64,000 nucleotides of DNA from UBA4971 sp900019985 (lineage in GTDB: Bacteria > Bacillota > SHA-98 > UBA4971). The notes beneath the pieces were generated by a model. It saw only the letters and a list, made by a program, of their open reading frames with translations. It was not told where the DNA came from and ran no database searches. Positions 17,054 through 24,608 of this stretch are shown here, one piece after another; the first letter of the stretch is position 1, and each line of letters starts with the position of its first letter. Both the position numbers and the translations under genes were made by a program. Location of the stretch: assembly GCA_050949175.1 (NCBI GenBank), contig JBMNFG010000009.1:434001-498000 (forward strand), in the 5' to 3' direction.

Positions 17054-17326
17054 TTGGCGCCTAGAATAAGGCTTGCAAGAACCGGAGCGAAGAGACAACC
17101 TTCGTACAGGATTGTTGTGTCCGATTCCCGCTCACCCAGAGATGGGCGGTTTATTGAGATCCTTGGATATTATAATCCCAGGGCGAACCCGGCAACTATA
17201 GTTGTTGACCGGGAGAAAACCCAGGAGTGGCTGAGTAAGGGTGCGCTTCCTACAGAATCTGCAGAATCAGTTCTTGCCAGGGCAGGTATAATTGAAGAGA
17301 CGACTGAAGCTTCCAAGGGGAGTTGA
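17054..17326 (+). CDS. rpsP: Ribosomal protein S16
   Basis: 90 residues from TTG 17054; GGAGGTGA ends six bases upstream, so the GTG within that site (17045) is unlikely to be the start. APRIRLARTGAKRQPSYRIVVSDSRSPRDGRFIEILG is diagnostic of bS16 (shown here as consecutive family motifs RIRLARTGAK and SYRIVVSDSRSPRDG). It binds the 5' domain of 16S rRNA. It starts the conserved rpsP-khpA-rimM-trmD-rplS order. Confidence 0.95.
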   Translation: MAPRIRLARTGAKRQPSYRIVVSDSRSPRDGRFIEILGYYNPRANPATIVVDREKTQEWLSKGALPTESAESVLARAGIIEETTEASKGS

Positions 17327-17332
17327 CTCTAG

Positions 17333-17563
17333 ATGAAGGAACTAGTTGAATACATTGCAAAGAACCTTGTTGATAATCCTGATGAGATTTCTGTCGTAGA
17401 TACAACTAATGAAGAAGGACTTATTGTGTACGAGGTCTCTTGCAATCCTGATGAGAAGGGTAAGCTCATTGGGAAATCGGGTAGAACAGCGAAAGCCATA
17501 AGGACTTTGGTTCGGGCTTGTTCAGCGCGGCATGGAAAGAGGGCCACAGTGGAGATTGTATAA
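17333..17563 (+). CDS. khpA: KH-domain RNA-binding protein KhpA
   Basis: 76 residues from ATG 17333, six bases after rpsP. It is a single KH domain with the GxxG loop IGKSGRTAKAIRTL. KhpA (YlqC) pairs with KhpB/Jag in streptococci and binds many RNAs, affecting cell division and elongation. The stop codon shares one base with the rimM ATG, indicating translational coupling. Confidence 0.9.
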   Translation: MKELVEYIAKNLVDNPDEISVVDTTNEEGLIVYEVSCNPDEKGKLIGKSGRTAKAIRTLVRACSARHGKRATVEIV

Positions 17564-18111
17564 TGGAAAACTGCGCTTGGAGTAAGATGCCAGGGGATTA
17601 CGTGGCAGTAGGAAGGATAACTACTTTCCATGGCAACCGGGGAGAAGTAAAGGTTATGCCTTTTACCGATTCCCTGGAGCAGTTTTCGCCCGGCTCAAGG
17701 TTCTTGGTGACGCATAAAGGCGTATCAAGGACCTTAGAGGTGGAACGGGCAAGATGCCACAAAAAGTCCGTGATTATAAAATTCTCAGGCATCGAAAGCA
17801 TAGACGATGCTAAGCAGCTTCGAGGGGCAACACTTGAAGTTGCCAAGTCACAACTTGTCTCGCTCCCTGAAGGCGAGTATTACGTCTTTCAGATTGAAGG
17901 CTTAGAGGTTGTGACGACTGAAGGCAGGCGTCTAGGCAAGATAGTGCGCGTTATTAAAGGGGTTGCACACGATATCTATGAGGTGGACCCCGGATCGGTT
18001 GAATCATGCGGGCAAGGGAATATACTGATACCTGCTGTCAGAGACATAGTGAAAAACATCGATCTCCGGCAAGGTACAGTGGTTGTAGACCTTATCCCCG
18101 GACTCGAGTAG
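17563..18111 (+). CDS. rimM: 16S rRNA processing protein RimM
   Basis: 182 residues from ATG 17563, with GGAG eight bases upstream; the next ATG (17587) is a possible alternative. N-terminal beta-barrel with VAVGRITTFHGNRGEVKVMPFTD and C-terminal PRC-barrel domain (about 100-175, EYYVFQIEGLEVVTTEGRRLGKIVRV). It assists 30S head assembly with S19. A longer open frame starting in khpA is rejected. Confidence 0.93.
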   Translation: MENCAWSKMPGDYVAVGRITTFHGNRGEVKVMPFTDSLEQFSPGSRFLVTHKGVSRTLEVERARCHKKSVIIKFSGIESIDDAKQLRGATLEVAKSQLVSLPEGEYYVFQIEGLEVVTTEGRRLGKIVRVIKGVAHDIYEVDPGSVESCGQGNILIPAVRDIVKNIDLRQGTVVVDLIPGLE

Positions 18112-18120
18112 GTGTGTGAA

Positions 18121-18897
18121 TTGAGGATTGACATACTGACAGTCTTTCCTGAGATGTTTCAGGAGGCGCTTTCCGGCAGTATTATCGGGAAGGCTCGTGA
18201 GAAGGGGCTTATTAAGATCAACGTCTACAACATAAGAGACTTTGCCACAGATAAGCACAGAATGACAGATGATTATCCGTTCGGCGGCGGAAAAGGTATG
18301 ATTATGAAGCCGGAACCTGTATTTGCCGCTGTCGAACATGTGCTGGAAGATGCGAAGGGAAAGCCTGCCAGGGTCATTTTGATGACGCCTCAAGGGAAGA
18401 CCCTTGATCAAGATACGGTAAGAGACTTAGCTGAGGAAGAGCACATGATAATCATCTGTGGGCGCTATGAAGGCATTGATGAACGTATCAGATGCAGTCT
18501 AGCTACGGATGAGATATCCATCGGCGACTATGTGCTGACAGGCGGGGAATTGCCTGCCATGGTTCTGGTGGACGCAGTAACCAGGTTTGTGCCTGGGGTC
18601 TTAAGTGAGGAAACTCTTATCAGCGAGTCGTTTACAAGCGGCCTCCTGGATTATCCGCAGTATACAAGGCCGAGGGAGTTCAGAGGCATGGCTGTGCCGG
18701 ATGTCCTTGTCTCAGGAGACCATGAAAAAATAAGGCTCTGGAGAAGGAAGCAATCACTTGCCAGGACATTGGAGAGGAGGCCTGACTTGCTGGATATGGC
18801 TTCTTTAAGCGAAGAAGACCTTAAACTCCTTGACGAGATCAAGAAAGAGAAGTTCTCCGACTTAACGAGGGAGGATCCGGGAAATGAACATGATTGA
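18121..18897 (+). CDS. trmD: tRNA (guanine-37-N1)-methyltransferase
   Basis: 258 residues from TTG 18121 (MRIDILTVFPEMF, the standard TrmD start); a GTG at 18112 directly after the rimM stop is possible. SPOUT-knot motifs IICGRYEGIDERI, SIGDYVLTGGELPA and DYPQYTRPREF are all present. It methylates G37 of tRNAs with SAM and prevents +1 frameshifting. The end overlaps rplS by 14 bases. Confidence 0.95.
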   Translation: MRIDILTVFPEMFQEALSGSIIGKAREKGLIKINVYNIRDFATDKHRMTDDYPFGGGKGMIMKPEPVFAAVEHVLEDAKGKPARVILMTPQGKTLDQDTVRDLAEEEHMIIICGRYEGIDERIRCSLATDEISIGDYVLTGGELPAMVLVDAVTRFVPGVLSEETLISESFTSGLLDYPQYTRPREFRGMAVPDVLVSGDHEKIRLWRRKQSLARTLERRPDLLDMASLSEEDLKLLDEIKKEKFSDLTREDPGNEHD

Positions 18898-19231
18898 CAT
18901 TATTGAACAGGAACAACTGCGTGATGATATCCCTGATTTTGGACCTGGGGATTCTGTTAGGGTACACGGAAAAGTTGTCGAAGGCGGAAGAGAAAGAATC
19001 CAGGTCTTCGAAGGAGTCGTACTTTCGCGCAAAGGGAGCGGCACCCGGGAGACATTTACGGTCAGAAAGATATCAGCCGGGATAGGGGTAGAGAGGGCCT
19101 TCCCGCTTCATTCGCCGAGAATAGCTAAGATCGAAGTTATACGCAGAGGCAGAGTGCGCCGGGCAAAACTCTATTACTTGAGAGATCGTGTAGGTAAGCG
19201 GGCCAGGGTAAAAGAAGCGAGGAGAAGGTGA
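18884..19231 (+). CDS. rplS: Ribosomal protein L19
   Basis: 115 residues from ATG 18884 with GGAGG upstream, inside the end of trmD. PGDSVRVHGKVVEGGRERIQ, FEGVVLSRKGSG, IGVERAFPLHSPRI and LYYLRDRVGKRARV identify bL19, which lies at the subunit interface. The stop overlaps the lepB GTG. Confidence 0.95.
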   Translation: MNMIDIIEQEQLRDDIPDFGPGDSVRVHGKVVEGGRERIQVFEGVVLSRKGSGTRETFTVRKISAGIGVERAFPLHSPRIAKIEVIRRGRVRRAKLYYLRDRVGKRARVKEARRR

Positions 19232-19959
19232 CATCCAAAGTGATCCCAGATGAACCCGGTTTAGAAAACAGAGATTCACACGATGAATGCTGTGACAGAG
19301 CGCATAATGAACTGACGAACGAAGCCGGCTGCTCGGCGACGTGTTTAGCATCGGGTACTGAACCTGTGCAACAAGAGGGCATGGCAGGCGCAGGGGCCAG
19401 GCCTATTTTGTCTCCTGAGGTGAAAGCCGAGTTAATCGAGTATCTGCAGGCTTTCGCCATTGCCATTGTCCTTGCTGCGTTTATTATTACCTATGTTGCT
19501 CAGTCATTTGTCGTTGAAGGAAGCAGCATGGAACCGAGCCTTTATAACCGTGAGAGGCTCCTTGTAAATAAGCTTGTTTATAGATTCAGGAAGCCGGAGT
19601 ACGGAGATGTCGTGGTGTTTAGATATCCTGCAAACCCCAAGCGTAGATTCATTAAGCGGGTTATCGGAGTCCCCGGAGACGTTGTGGAGATTAGAGACGG
19701 ACACGTCATTCTCAACGGGGTGGTCCTTGATGAGGATTACACCAGGGATTTTACGTATGGCTATTTCGGCCCTAAGACTGTGCCCGAAGGGCGCTACTTC
19801 GTGCTGGGCGATAACAGGAATAATAGCGATGACTCAAGGTATCCTGATGTCGGGTTTGTCCCAATGGAGAATATCGTAGGGAAAGCCAGTTTCAGATGGT
19901 GGCCTCCGGGCAGAATGAGCCTTATCAGAAAACCCGAAATGCGTGCCGTAAACCAATGA
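19228..19959 (+). CDS. lepB: Signal peptidase I
   Basis: 243 residues from GTG 19228. A cytosolic N-terminal stretch of about 70 residues with Cys21, Cys22, Cys35 and Cys39 precedes one transmembrane helix (about 76-97, FAIAIVLAAFIITYVAQSF). Catalytic Ser is in GSSMEPSL and the general-base Lys in RRFIKRVIGVPGD; the substrate-box motif GDNRNNSDDSR is present. It cuts signal peptides of exported proteins on the outer face of the membrane. The N-terminal extension is longer than in Bacillus SipS. It overlaps rbgA by four bases. Confidence 0.92.
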   Translation: MTSKVIPDEPGLENRDSHDECCDRAHNELTNEAGCSATCLASGTEPVQQEGMAGAGARPILSPEVKAELIEYLQAFAIAIVLAAFIITYVAQSFVVEGSSMEPSLYNRERLLVNKLVYRFRKPEYGDVVVFRYPANPKRRFIKRVIGVPGDVVEIRDGHVILNGVVLDEDYTRDFTYGYFGPKTVPEGRYFVLGDNRNNSDDSRYPDVGFVPMENIVGKASFRWWPPGRMSLIRKPEMRAVNQ

Positions 19960-20849
19960 AGTTGTCTTGGTATCCCGGTCACATGGCAAAAGCCAGGCGA
20001 ACGATGAGGCAATACATCTCCGGTATTGACCTTGTTATTGAGGTGCTTGATGCCAGGATCCCTATGACAAGCAGGAATCCTGATATTTCACAAATCACCC
20101 GGATGAAGCCTCGCGTTGTCGTATTGGCAAAAGCCGATTTGGCTGAACCCAAAGACACAGAGGCCTGGCGCAAGATCCTGGCAGCTGAAGGACACCCTTG
20201 TTATGCAGTGAATGCGGAGACAGGTGAAGGTGTCAAAGATGTCGTATCCGGGATTTCGCGCCTGGCTCGAGAGGTTATGACAAAGCTCAAGGACCGTAGA
20301 CGCAAGATGCGGCCCCTGAGAGCCATGGTAGTCGGCATCCCTAATGTGGGAAAGTCGTCCTTGATCAATCGGCTGGCAGGAAGAAAATCTGCTAAGATTG
20401 GGGCAAAGCCCGGGGTTACCACAGGCCGCCAGTGGATAAAAGTAGGAAACAACATTGAGCTTTTGGATATGCCGGGTGTTCTGTCCCCCAGAGTTGACGA
20501 TCCTTTAAGCATTTTTAAGCTTGCTGCAACCGGTGCTTTAGCGGAAGACAGCTATGATTCAGTGGAAGTGGCCCATGACCTTCTTAAAATCCTACAAGAT
20601 AAAACCCCCGCTACTCTTGGCGAGCGTTTTCATTTAGAAGATATCCGGACCTGGGACAGCCACAGGCTCCTTCACGCGATAGGCGAGAGGAGAGGCTGTC
20701 TGGGTGCAGGCGGCACAGTGGATACTCTAAGAGCAGGTGTACTTGTGCTGTCTGAGTTCAGGAAAGGCCTGCTTGGTAAGGTGACCTTAGACAATGCAGA
20801 GGATTACGGCGGGGAAACCCATGGAGCAGATGGCGATGAACCCTCTTGA
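19956..20849 (+). CDS. rbgA: Ribosome biogenesis GTPase RbgA (YlqF)
   Basis: 297 residues from ATG 19956 (MKLSWYPGHMAKARR, the family start). It is a circularly permuted GTPase: the G4 motif AKADLAEP comes before the P-loop GIPNVGKSSLINRLAG and the G3 motif DMPGVL. It acts late in 50S assembly and is essential in B. subtilis, where it also sits in the rplS-lepB-rbgA-rnhB order. The stop lies inside the rnhB start region. Confidence 0.95.
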   Translation: MKLSWYPGHMAKARRTMRQYISGIDLVIEVLDARIPMTSRNPDISQITRMKPRVVVLAKADLAEPKDTEAWRKILAAEGHPCYAVNAETGEGVKDVVSGISRLAREVMTKLKDRRRKMRPLRAMVVGIPNVGKSSLINRLAGRKSAKIGAKPGVTTGRQWIKVGNNIELLDMPGVLSPRVDDPLSIFKLAATGALAEDSYDSVEVAHDLLKILQDKTPATLGERFHLEDIRTWDSHRLLHAIGERRGCLGAGGTVDTLRAGVLVLSEFRKGLLGKVTLDNAEDYGGETHGADGDEPS

Positions 20850-21459
20850 TTATGAGATGAGACTGTGGCAGGAGGGTTTCACTCACGTAGCAGGAATAGA
20901 CGAGGCAGGCAGGGGTGCGCTGGTAGGTTCAGTGGTAGCTGCCGCCGTGGTTTTGGCGCCCGGGACATTCATTGAAGGTGTCCGTGACTCCAAAGTGTTA
21001 TCTCCGAAAAAGCGCGAAGAGTTATACGAGGTGATTACAGATACTGCACTGGCATGGGGTGTTGGCATCGTTGATGAAACGATGATAGATAAGATCAATA
21101 TCCGGCAGGCCACAAGGCTTGCTATGAAACTCGCTGTGGAAGACCTCAATGTCCAAGTCGACCACCTCCTGGTCGATGCGGAGACGGTTCCGGTTTCTAT
21201 CCCGCAAACGAAGCTTGTCCATGGAGATGCATTATCTCACAGCATCTCATGTGCATCCATTATTGCCAAAGTTACGAGAGACAGAATGTGCAGGCTGTGG
21301 CATGAAAGGTTTCCTTCCTACGGCATCCTCGCCAATAAAGGGTACTGCACAGCTGAGCACGTCAGAACCCTCCTTGAGCACGGCCCTTCCCCAATCCACA
21401 GGAAGTCCTTCATAAGGAAAATTCTGCAAAAGAATGCAAACCTCACCATTGATTTCTAG
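20821..21459 (+). CDS. rnhB: Ribonuclease HII
   Basis: 212 residues if ATG 20821 is the start; ATG 20794 or 20833 are also possible and no ribosome site decides. The acidic catalytic motif is GIDEAGRGALVGSVVAAAVVL, followed by DSKVLSPKKRE and SIIAKVTRDRMC, typical of RNase HII. It removes ribonucleotides from DNA and RNA-DNA hybrids. The start overlaps rbgA. Confidence 0.92.
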   Translation: MEQMAMNPLDYEMRLWQEGFTHVAGIDEAGRGALVGSVVAAAVVLAPGTFIEGVRDSKVLSPKKREELYEVITDTALAWGVGIVDETMIDKINIRQATRLAMKLAVEDLNVQVDHLLVDAETVPVSIPQTKLVHGDALSHSISCASIIAKVTRDRMCRLWHERFPSYGILANKGYCTAEHVRTLLEHGPSPIHRKSFIRKILQKNANLTIDF

Positions 21460-21517
21460 TAGCCAAACTGAAAATTCGCCCTAACGTGCTAACCCAATAT
21501 ATGGAAGGAAAATCCAG

Positions 21518-21928
21518 TTGCCTCCACGAATTAATTGGTCAAAGGAGGCAGAGAGAGTGTTTCAATCCGGTAGGGACCTAGGCTGCTTTGGAGAGGACAC
21601 TGCCGCAGAGTATCTGGAAGCTCGGGGATTGTCTGTTATCGCAAGGAACTTCCGTTCCAGGTTCGGCGAAATCGATATCATTGCCAAAGACGGCGACACC
21701 ATCGTGTTTGTGGAAGTAAAGACAAGATCCGGCAGGAGATTCGGTCAAGCAATAGAGCAGATTACCCGCGGAAAGCAAAGGAAGATAATCAAGACAGCCA
21801 GGGAGTATCTCAGAAGATCAGGGTTTCCGGGAAGCTCAGCAAGGTTTGATGTGTTAGCCATCGATATAATATCGGGGGAAGAGAAGGTAATTGAGCACGT
21901 AAAAGGCGCATTCGATGGGTGGAGGTGA
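21518..21928 (+). CDS. UPF0102 / YraN-family nuclease-like protein
   Basis: 136 residues from TTG 21518 behind GGAAGGAAAA. GEDTAAEYLEARGLSVIARNFR, GEIDIIAKDGDTIVFVEVKTR and ITRGKQRKIIKTA match the YraN family, which has a restriction-endonuclease-like fold (D...ExK). Function is not established; it is commonly beside comM and dprA as here, which hints at DNA uptake or repair. Confidence 0.88.
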   Translation: MPPRINWSKEAERVFQSGRDLGCFGEDTAAEYLEARGLSVIARNFRSRFGEIDIIAKDGDTIVFVEVKTRSGRRFGQAIEQITRGKQRKIIKTAREYLRRSGFPGSSARFDVLAIDIISGEEKVIEHVKGAFDGWR

Positions 21929-21933
21929 AACCT

Positions 21934-23463
21934 GTGCCTGCAAGAGTTCCCGGCGGTGCCATACTTGGCGTGGACGGATATATAGTCTACGTTGAGGTTG
22001 ACGTATCATCGGGATTACCGTCCTTTGAGATAGTAGGGCTGCCTGATGCTTCTATCCGTGAAGCAAGAGAGAGGGTCAGAGCCGCTCTCAGGAATTCAGG
22101 CTATGAGTTCCCCTTAAAGAGGATAACTGTAAACCTTGCACCTGCCATGATCCGCAAAGAAGGTGCAGGTTTTGACCTTCCTATAGCCATTGGGATTCTC
22201 TCTGCCATCGGAGGAGTCAGCCACAAGAAGGCTCAGCAATGTGTATTCCTGGGAGAGTTGTCATTGGACGGGCGTGTCAGATGGACGCCAGGTGCATTGC
22301 CTGTTGCATTTGCCGCAAAAGAACAGGGATTCAAAGAAATGGCGGTAGCCGGAGATAATGTGGAAGAGGCTGCCTTAGTTGATGGTCTTGATATTTACGG
22401 GGCATACACACTCAGAGAGGTGGTTAGCCACTTAAACGGTGAAAAGCGTATAGTTCAGGCAAAAAAGACGGATATTGAGCTTTCCTCGGACGATTCATAC
22501 GACGTAGACTTCAAAGACGTAGTAGGCCAAGAATATGCTAAACGCGTACTGGAAATAGCTGCTGCAGGAGGTCACAATGTCCTTATGGTAGGGCCTCCGG
22601 GTTCAGGCAAAACGATGCTGGCAAGACGCTTTCTGACTATTCTCCCCCCACTCACCAGGGAAGAGGCACTTGAAGTAATAAAGGTTTACAGTGTTTCAGG
22701 TTTGCTTCCTCCGGGCAAGAGTATAATCCCTAAAAGGCCTTTCCGCAGCCCGCACCATACGATTTCTGCTGCAGGCCTCATCGGAGGTGGGCGCGTGCCG
22801 AAGCCCGGAGAAATCACCTTGGCGCACCGAGGGGTCCTTTTCCTCGACGAGTTTCCCCAATTCAGCAGCCATGCGCTGGATGCTTTGAGACAGCCGATGG
22901 AAGACGGATTTGTAACTGTGGCAAGGGTTAACGGTGTAGCCCGATTTCCCAGCCAATTTACGCTTCTGGCAGCTATGAATCCATGTCTGTGCTTCAGGAG
23001 GCCAAGCCGTGGAAAAACTGCGGTGTGCACCTGTTCTCCGGGAGCAGTCAGGCGCTACCTCAGTAGGATTTCAGGGCCGCTCCTTGACAGGATAGATCTC
23101 CACATTGAACTCAAGCAAGTTGAAGTCAGCAAGCTTCAGTCAGTAAGATCCGGAGAGAGTTCACGTGACATTCGAGACAGAGTCATAGAGGCAAGGGATG
23201 TACAGTTGAGGCGGTTTCAAGGGAAGGGGATCCTGAGCAATGCAGAGATGCGCCTAAAAGATGCGGAAACCTGCTGCCACATGACGAAGGATGCCAGGAC
23301 GTTTCTCTATTCTGCCGTGCGCAAGCTGGGGTTATCTGCGCGTGCATATGCAAGGATTCTGAAAGTTGCAAGGACTGTTGCAGACCTTGAAGGAAGTGAG
23401 CGGGTGGATGTCCACCACGTAGCGGAAGCTGTCGGCTATAGAATGCCTGTTTTCCAAGTGTGA
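21934..23463 (+). CDS. comM: YifB/ComM-family AAA+ ATPase (Mg-chelatase-like)
   Basis: 509 residues from GTG 21934, preceded at five bases by GGAGGTGA; GTGs at 21919 and 21925 are inside or before that site. N-terminal ChlI-like domain (about 20-145), AAA+ domain with Walker A GPPGSGKTMLARR and Walker B VLFLDEFPQF, and a C-terminal Mg-chelatase domain with a Cys cluster (NPCLCFRRPSRGKTAVCTC). ComM of other bacteria is a branch-migration helicase for natural transformation; dprA follows. Whether this organism is competent is not known. Confidence 0.9.
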   Translation: MPARVPGGAILGVDGYIVYVEVDVSSGLPSFEIVGLPDASIREARERVRAALRNSGYEFPLKRITVNLAPAMIRKEGAGFDLPIAIGILSAIGGVSHKKAQQCVFLGELSLDGRVRWTPGALPVAFAAKEQGFKEMAVAGDNVEEAALVDGLDIYGAYTLREVVSHLNGEKRIVQAKKTDIELSSDDSYDVDFKDVVGQEYAKRVLEIAAAGGHNVLMVGPPGSGKTMLARRFLTILPPLTREEALEVIKVYSVSGLLPPGKSIIPKRPFRSPHHTISAAGLIGGGRVPKPGEITLAHRGVLFLDEFPQFSSHALDALRQPMEDGFVTVARVNGVARFPSQFTLLAAMNPCLCFRRPSRGKTAVCTCSPGAVRRYLSRISGPLLDRIDLHIELKQVEVSKLQSVRSGESSRDIRDRVIEARDVQLRRFQGKGILSNAEMRLKDAETCCHMTKDARTFLYSAVRKLGLSARAYARILKVARTVADLEGSERVDVHHVAEAVGYRMPVFQV

Positions 23464-23508
23464 AGAGAGGGCATTGTCTCTCCATTAAAACCGAGCGGAG
23501 TGTGTCAG

Positions 23509-24594
23509 GTGGAGGAAAGAGAATGCATCATTGCCCTTAACACCGTTGATATTATCGGAGGCAAAAGGCTTGCCGATCTTATGGAGAGATTCGGGTCAGC
23601 GGAGGCCATAATAAAAGCCAAAGAGAAAGACCTTCTCCAGGTGAGGGGAGTTGGCCAGGAGACTGCAGGACGAATCAAGGCCCTACGAGACGGAAAAGCA
23701 GCGCTGCGAGAGATAAAGAAGGCCAAGGAATCAGGGGTCAAGATAGTGACCTCGGATGAACCTTCATATCCTGCTGCTTTGTTGAACACGGCATATCCTC
23801 CTCCTGTCATCTATATCCTGGGAGAAATCCTGCCTGCTGATGCCCTTGCCATTGCGATTGTAGGTTCCAGGCGGCCTACCTACTACGGCAGGAAGGTAGC
23901 CGGGGGATTGGCGAAGAATGCAGCAGAAGAAGGGCTTACTGTAGTATCTGGTTTAGCCAGGGGCATCGATTCAACCGCTCATGAAGGGGCGCTCAAAGGT
24001 GGAGGGCGGACAATCGCAGTTTTAGGCAGCGGCATAGATGTGATATACCCGCCTGAGAATAGAGAGCTGGCAGAAAGGATTACAGAGAGCGGGGCTGTGG
24101 TGAGCGAATTTCCCTTCGGGTCATGCCCATTTCGCCAGAACTTTCCAAGGCGAAACCGGATTATCAGCGGGTTGGCTTTAGGTGTCGTGATAGTCCAGGC
24201 AGGAGAGTCAAGCGGAGCCCTTATTACTGCAGACTTTGCCTTAGAACAGGGAAGGGAAGTTTTTGCTGTTCCAGGTGAAATCGGGAACCCTCTTTCCCGG
24301 GGAACTCATAATCTAATCAGGCAAGGGGCACGGCTTATAGAAGGAATACCTGATATCTTAGAAGAACTTGGGATATCGGCTGCTGAGGAACATAGCATCG
24401 AGAACAAGGACAGTGGAGTAAGGCTTTCATCCCGAGAGAAAAGAGTCTTGTCACACCTGGGCTTTTCACCTATATCTACTGATGATATAGTAATCGCGAC
24501 GGGGTTCTTCCCGTCTGAAGTCACGAGGGCCCTTGTTTCTCTGGAAGTAAAGGGTATAGTAACAAGGGTTAGAGGTGGCTGGGTGAGAACCTGA
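23509..24594 (+). CDS. dprA: DNA processing protein DprA
   Basis: 361 residues from GTG 23509 (GTG 23500 possible). An N-terminal helix-hairpin-helix (DLLQVRGVGQETAGRIKAL), a Rossmann-like core with AIVGSRRPTYYGRK, VVSGLARGIDSTAHEGAL, VLGSGIDVIYPPENREL, FPRRNRIISGLA and SSGALITADFALEQGR, and a C-terminal winged helix. It loads RecA onto incoming single-stranded DNA. A 14-base gap leads to topA. Confidence 0.95.
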   Translation: MEERECIIALNTVDIIGGKRLADLMERFGSAEAIIKAKEKDLLQVRGVGQETAGRIKALRDGKAALREIKKAKESGVKIVTSDEPSYPAALLNTAYPPPVIYILGEILPADALAIAIVGSRRPTYYGRKVAGGLAKNAAEEGLTVVSGLARGIDSTAHEGALKGGGRTIAVLGSGIDVIYPPENRELAERITESGAVVSEFPFGSCPFRQNFPRRNRIISGLALGVVIVQAGESSGALITADFALEQGREVFAVPGEIGNPLSRGTHNLIRQGARLIEGIPDILEELGISAAEEHSIENKDSGVRLSSREKRVLSHLGFSPISTDDIVIATGFFPSEVTRALVSLEVKGIVTRVRGGWVRT

Positions 24595-24608
24595 GAAGGA
24601 GTGTAACA

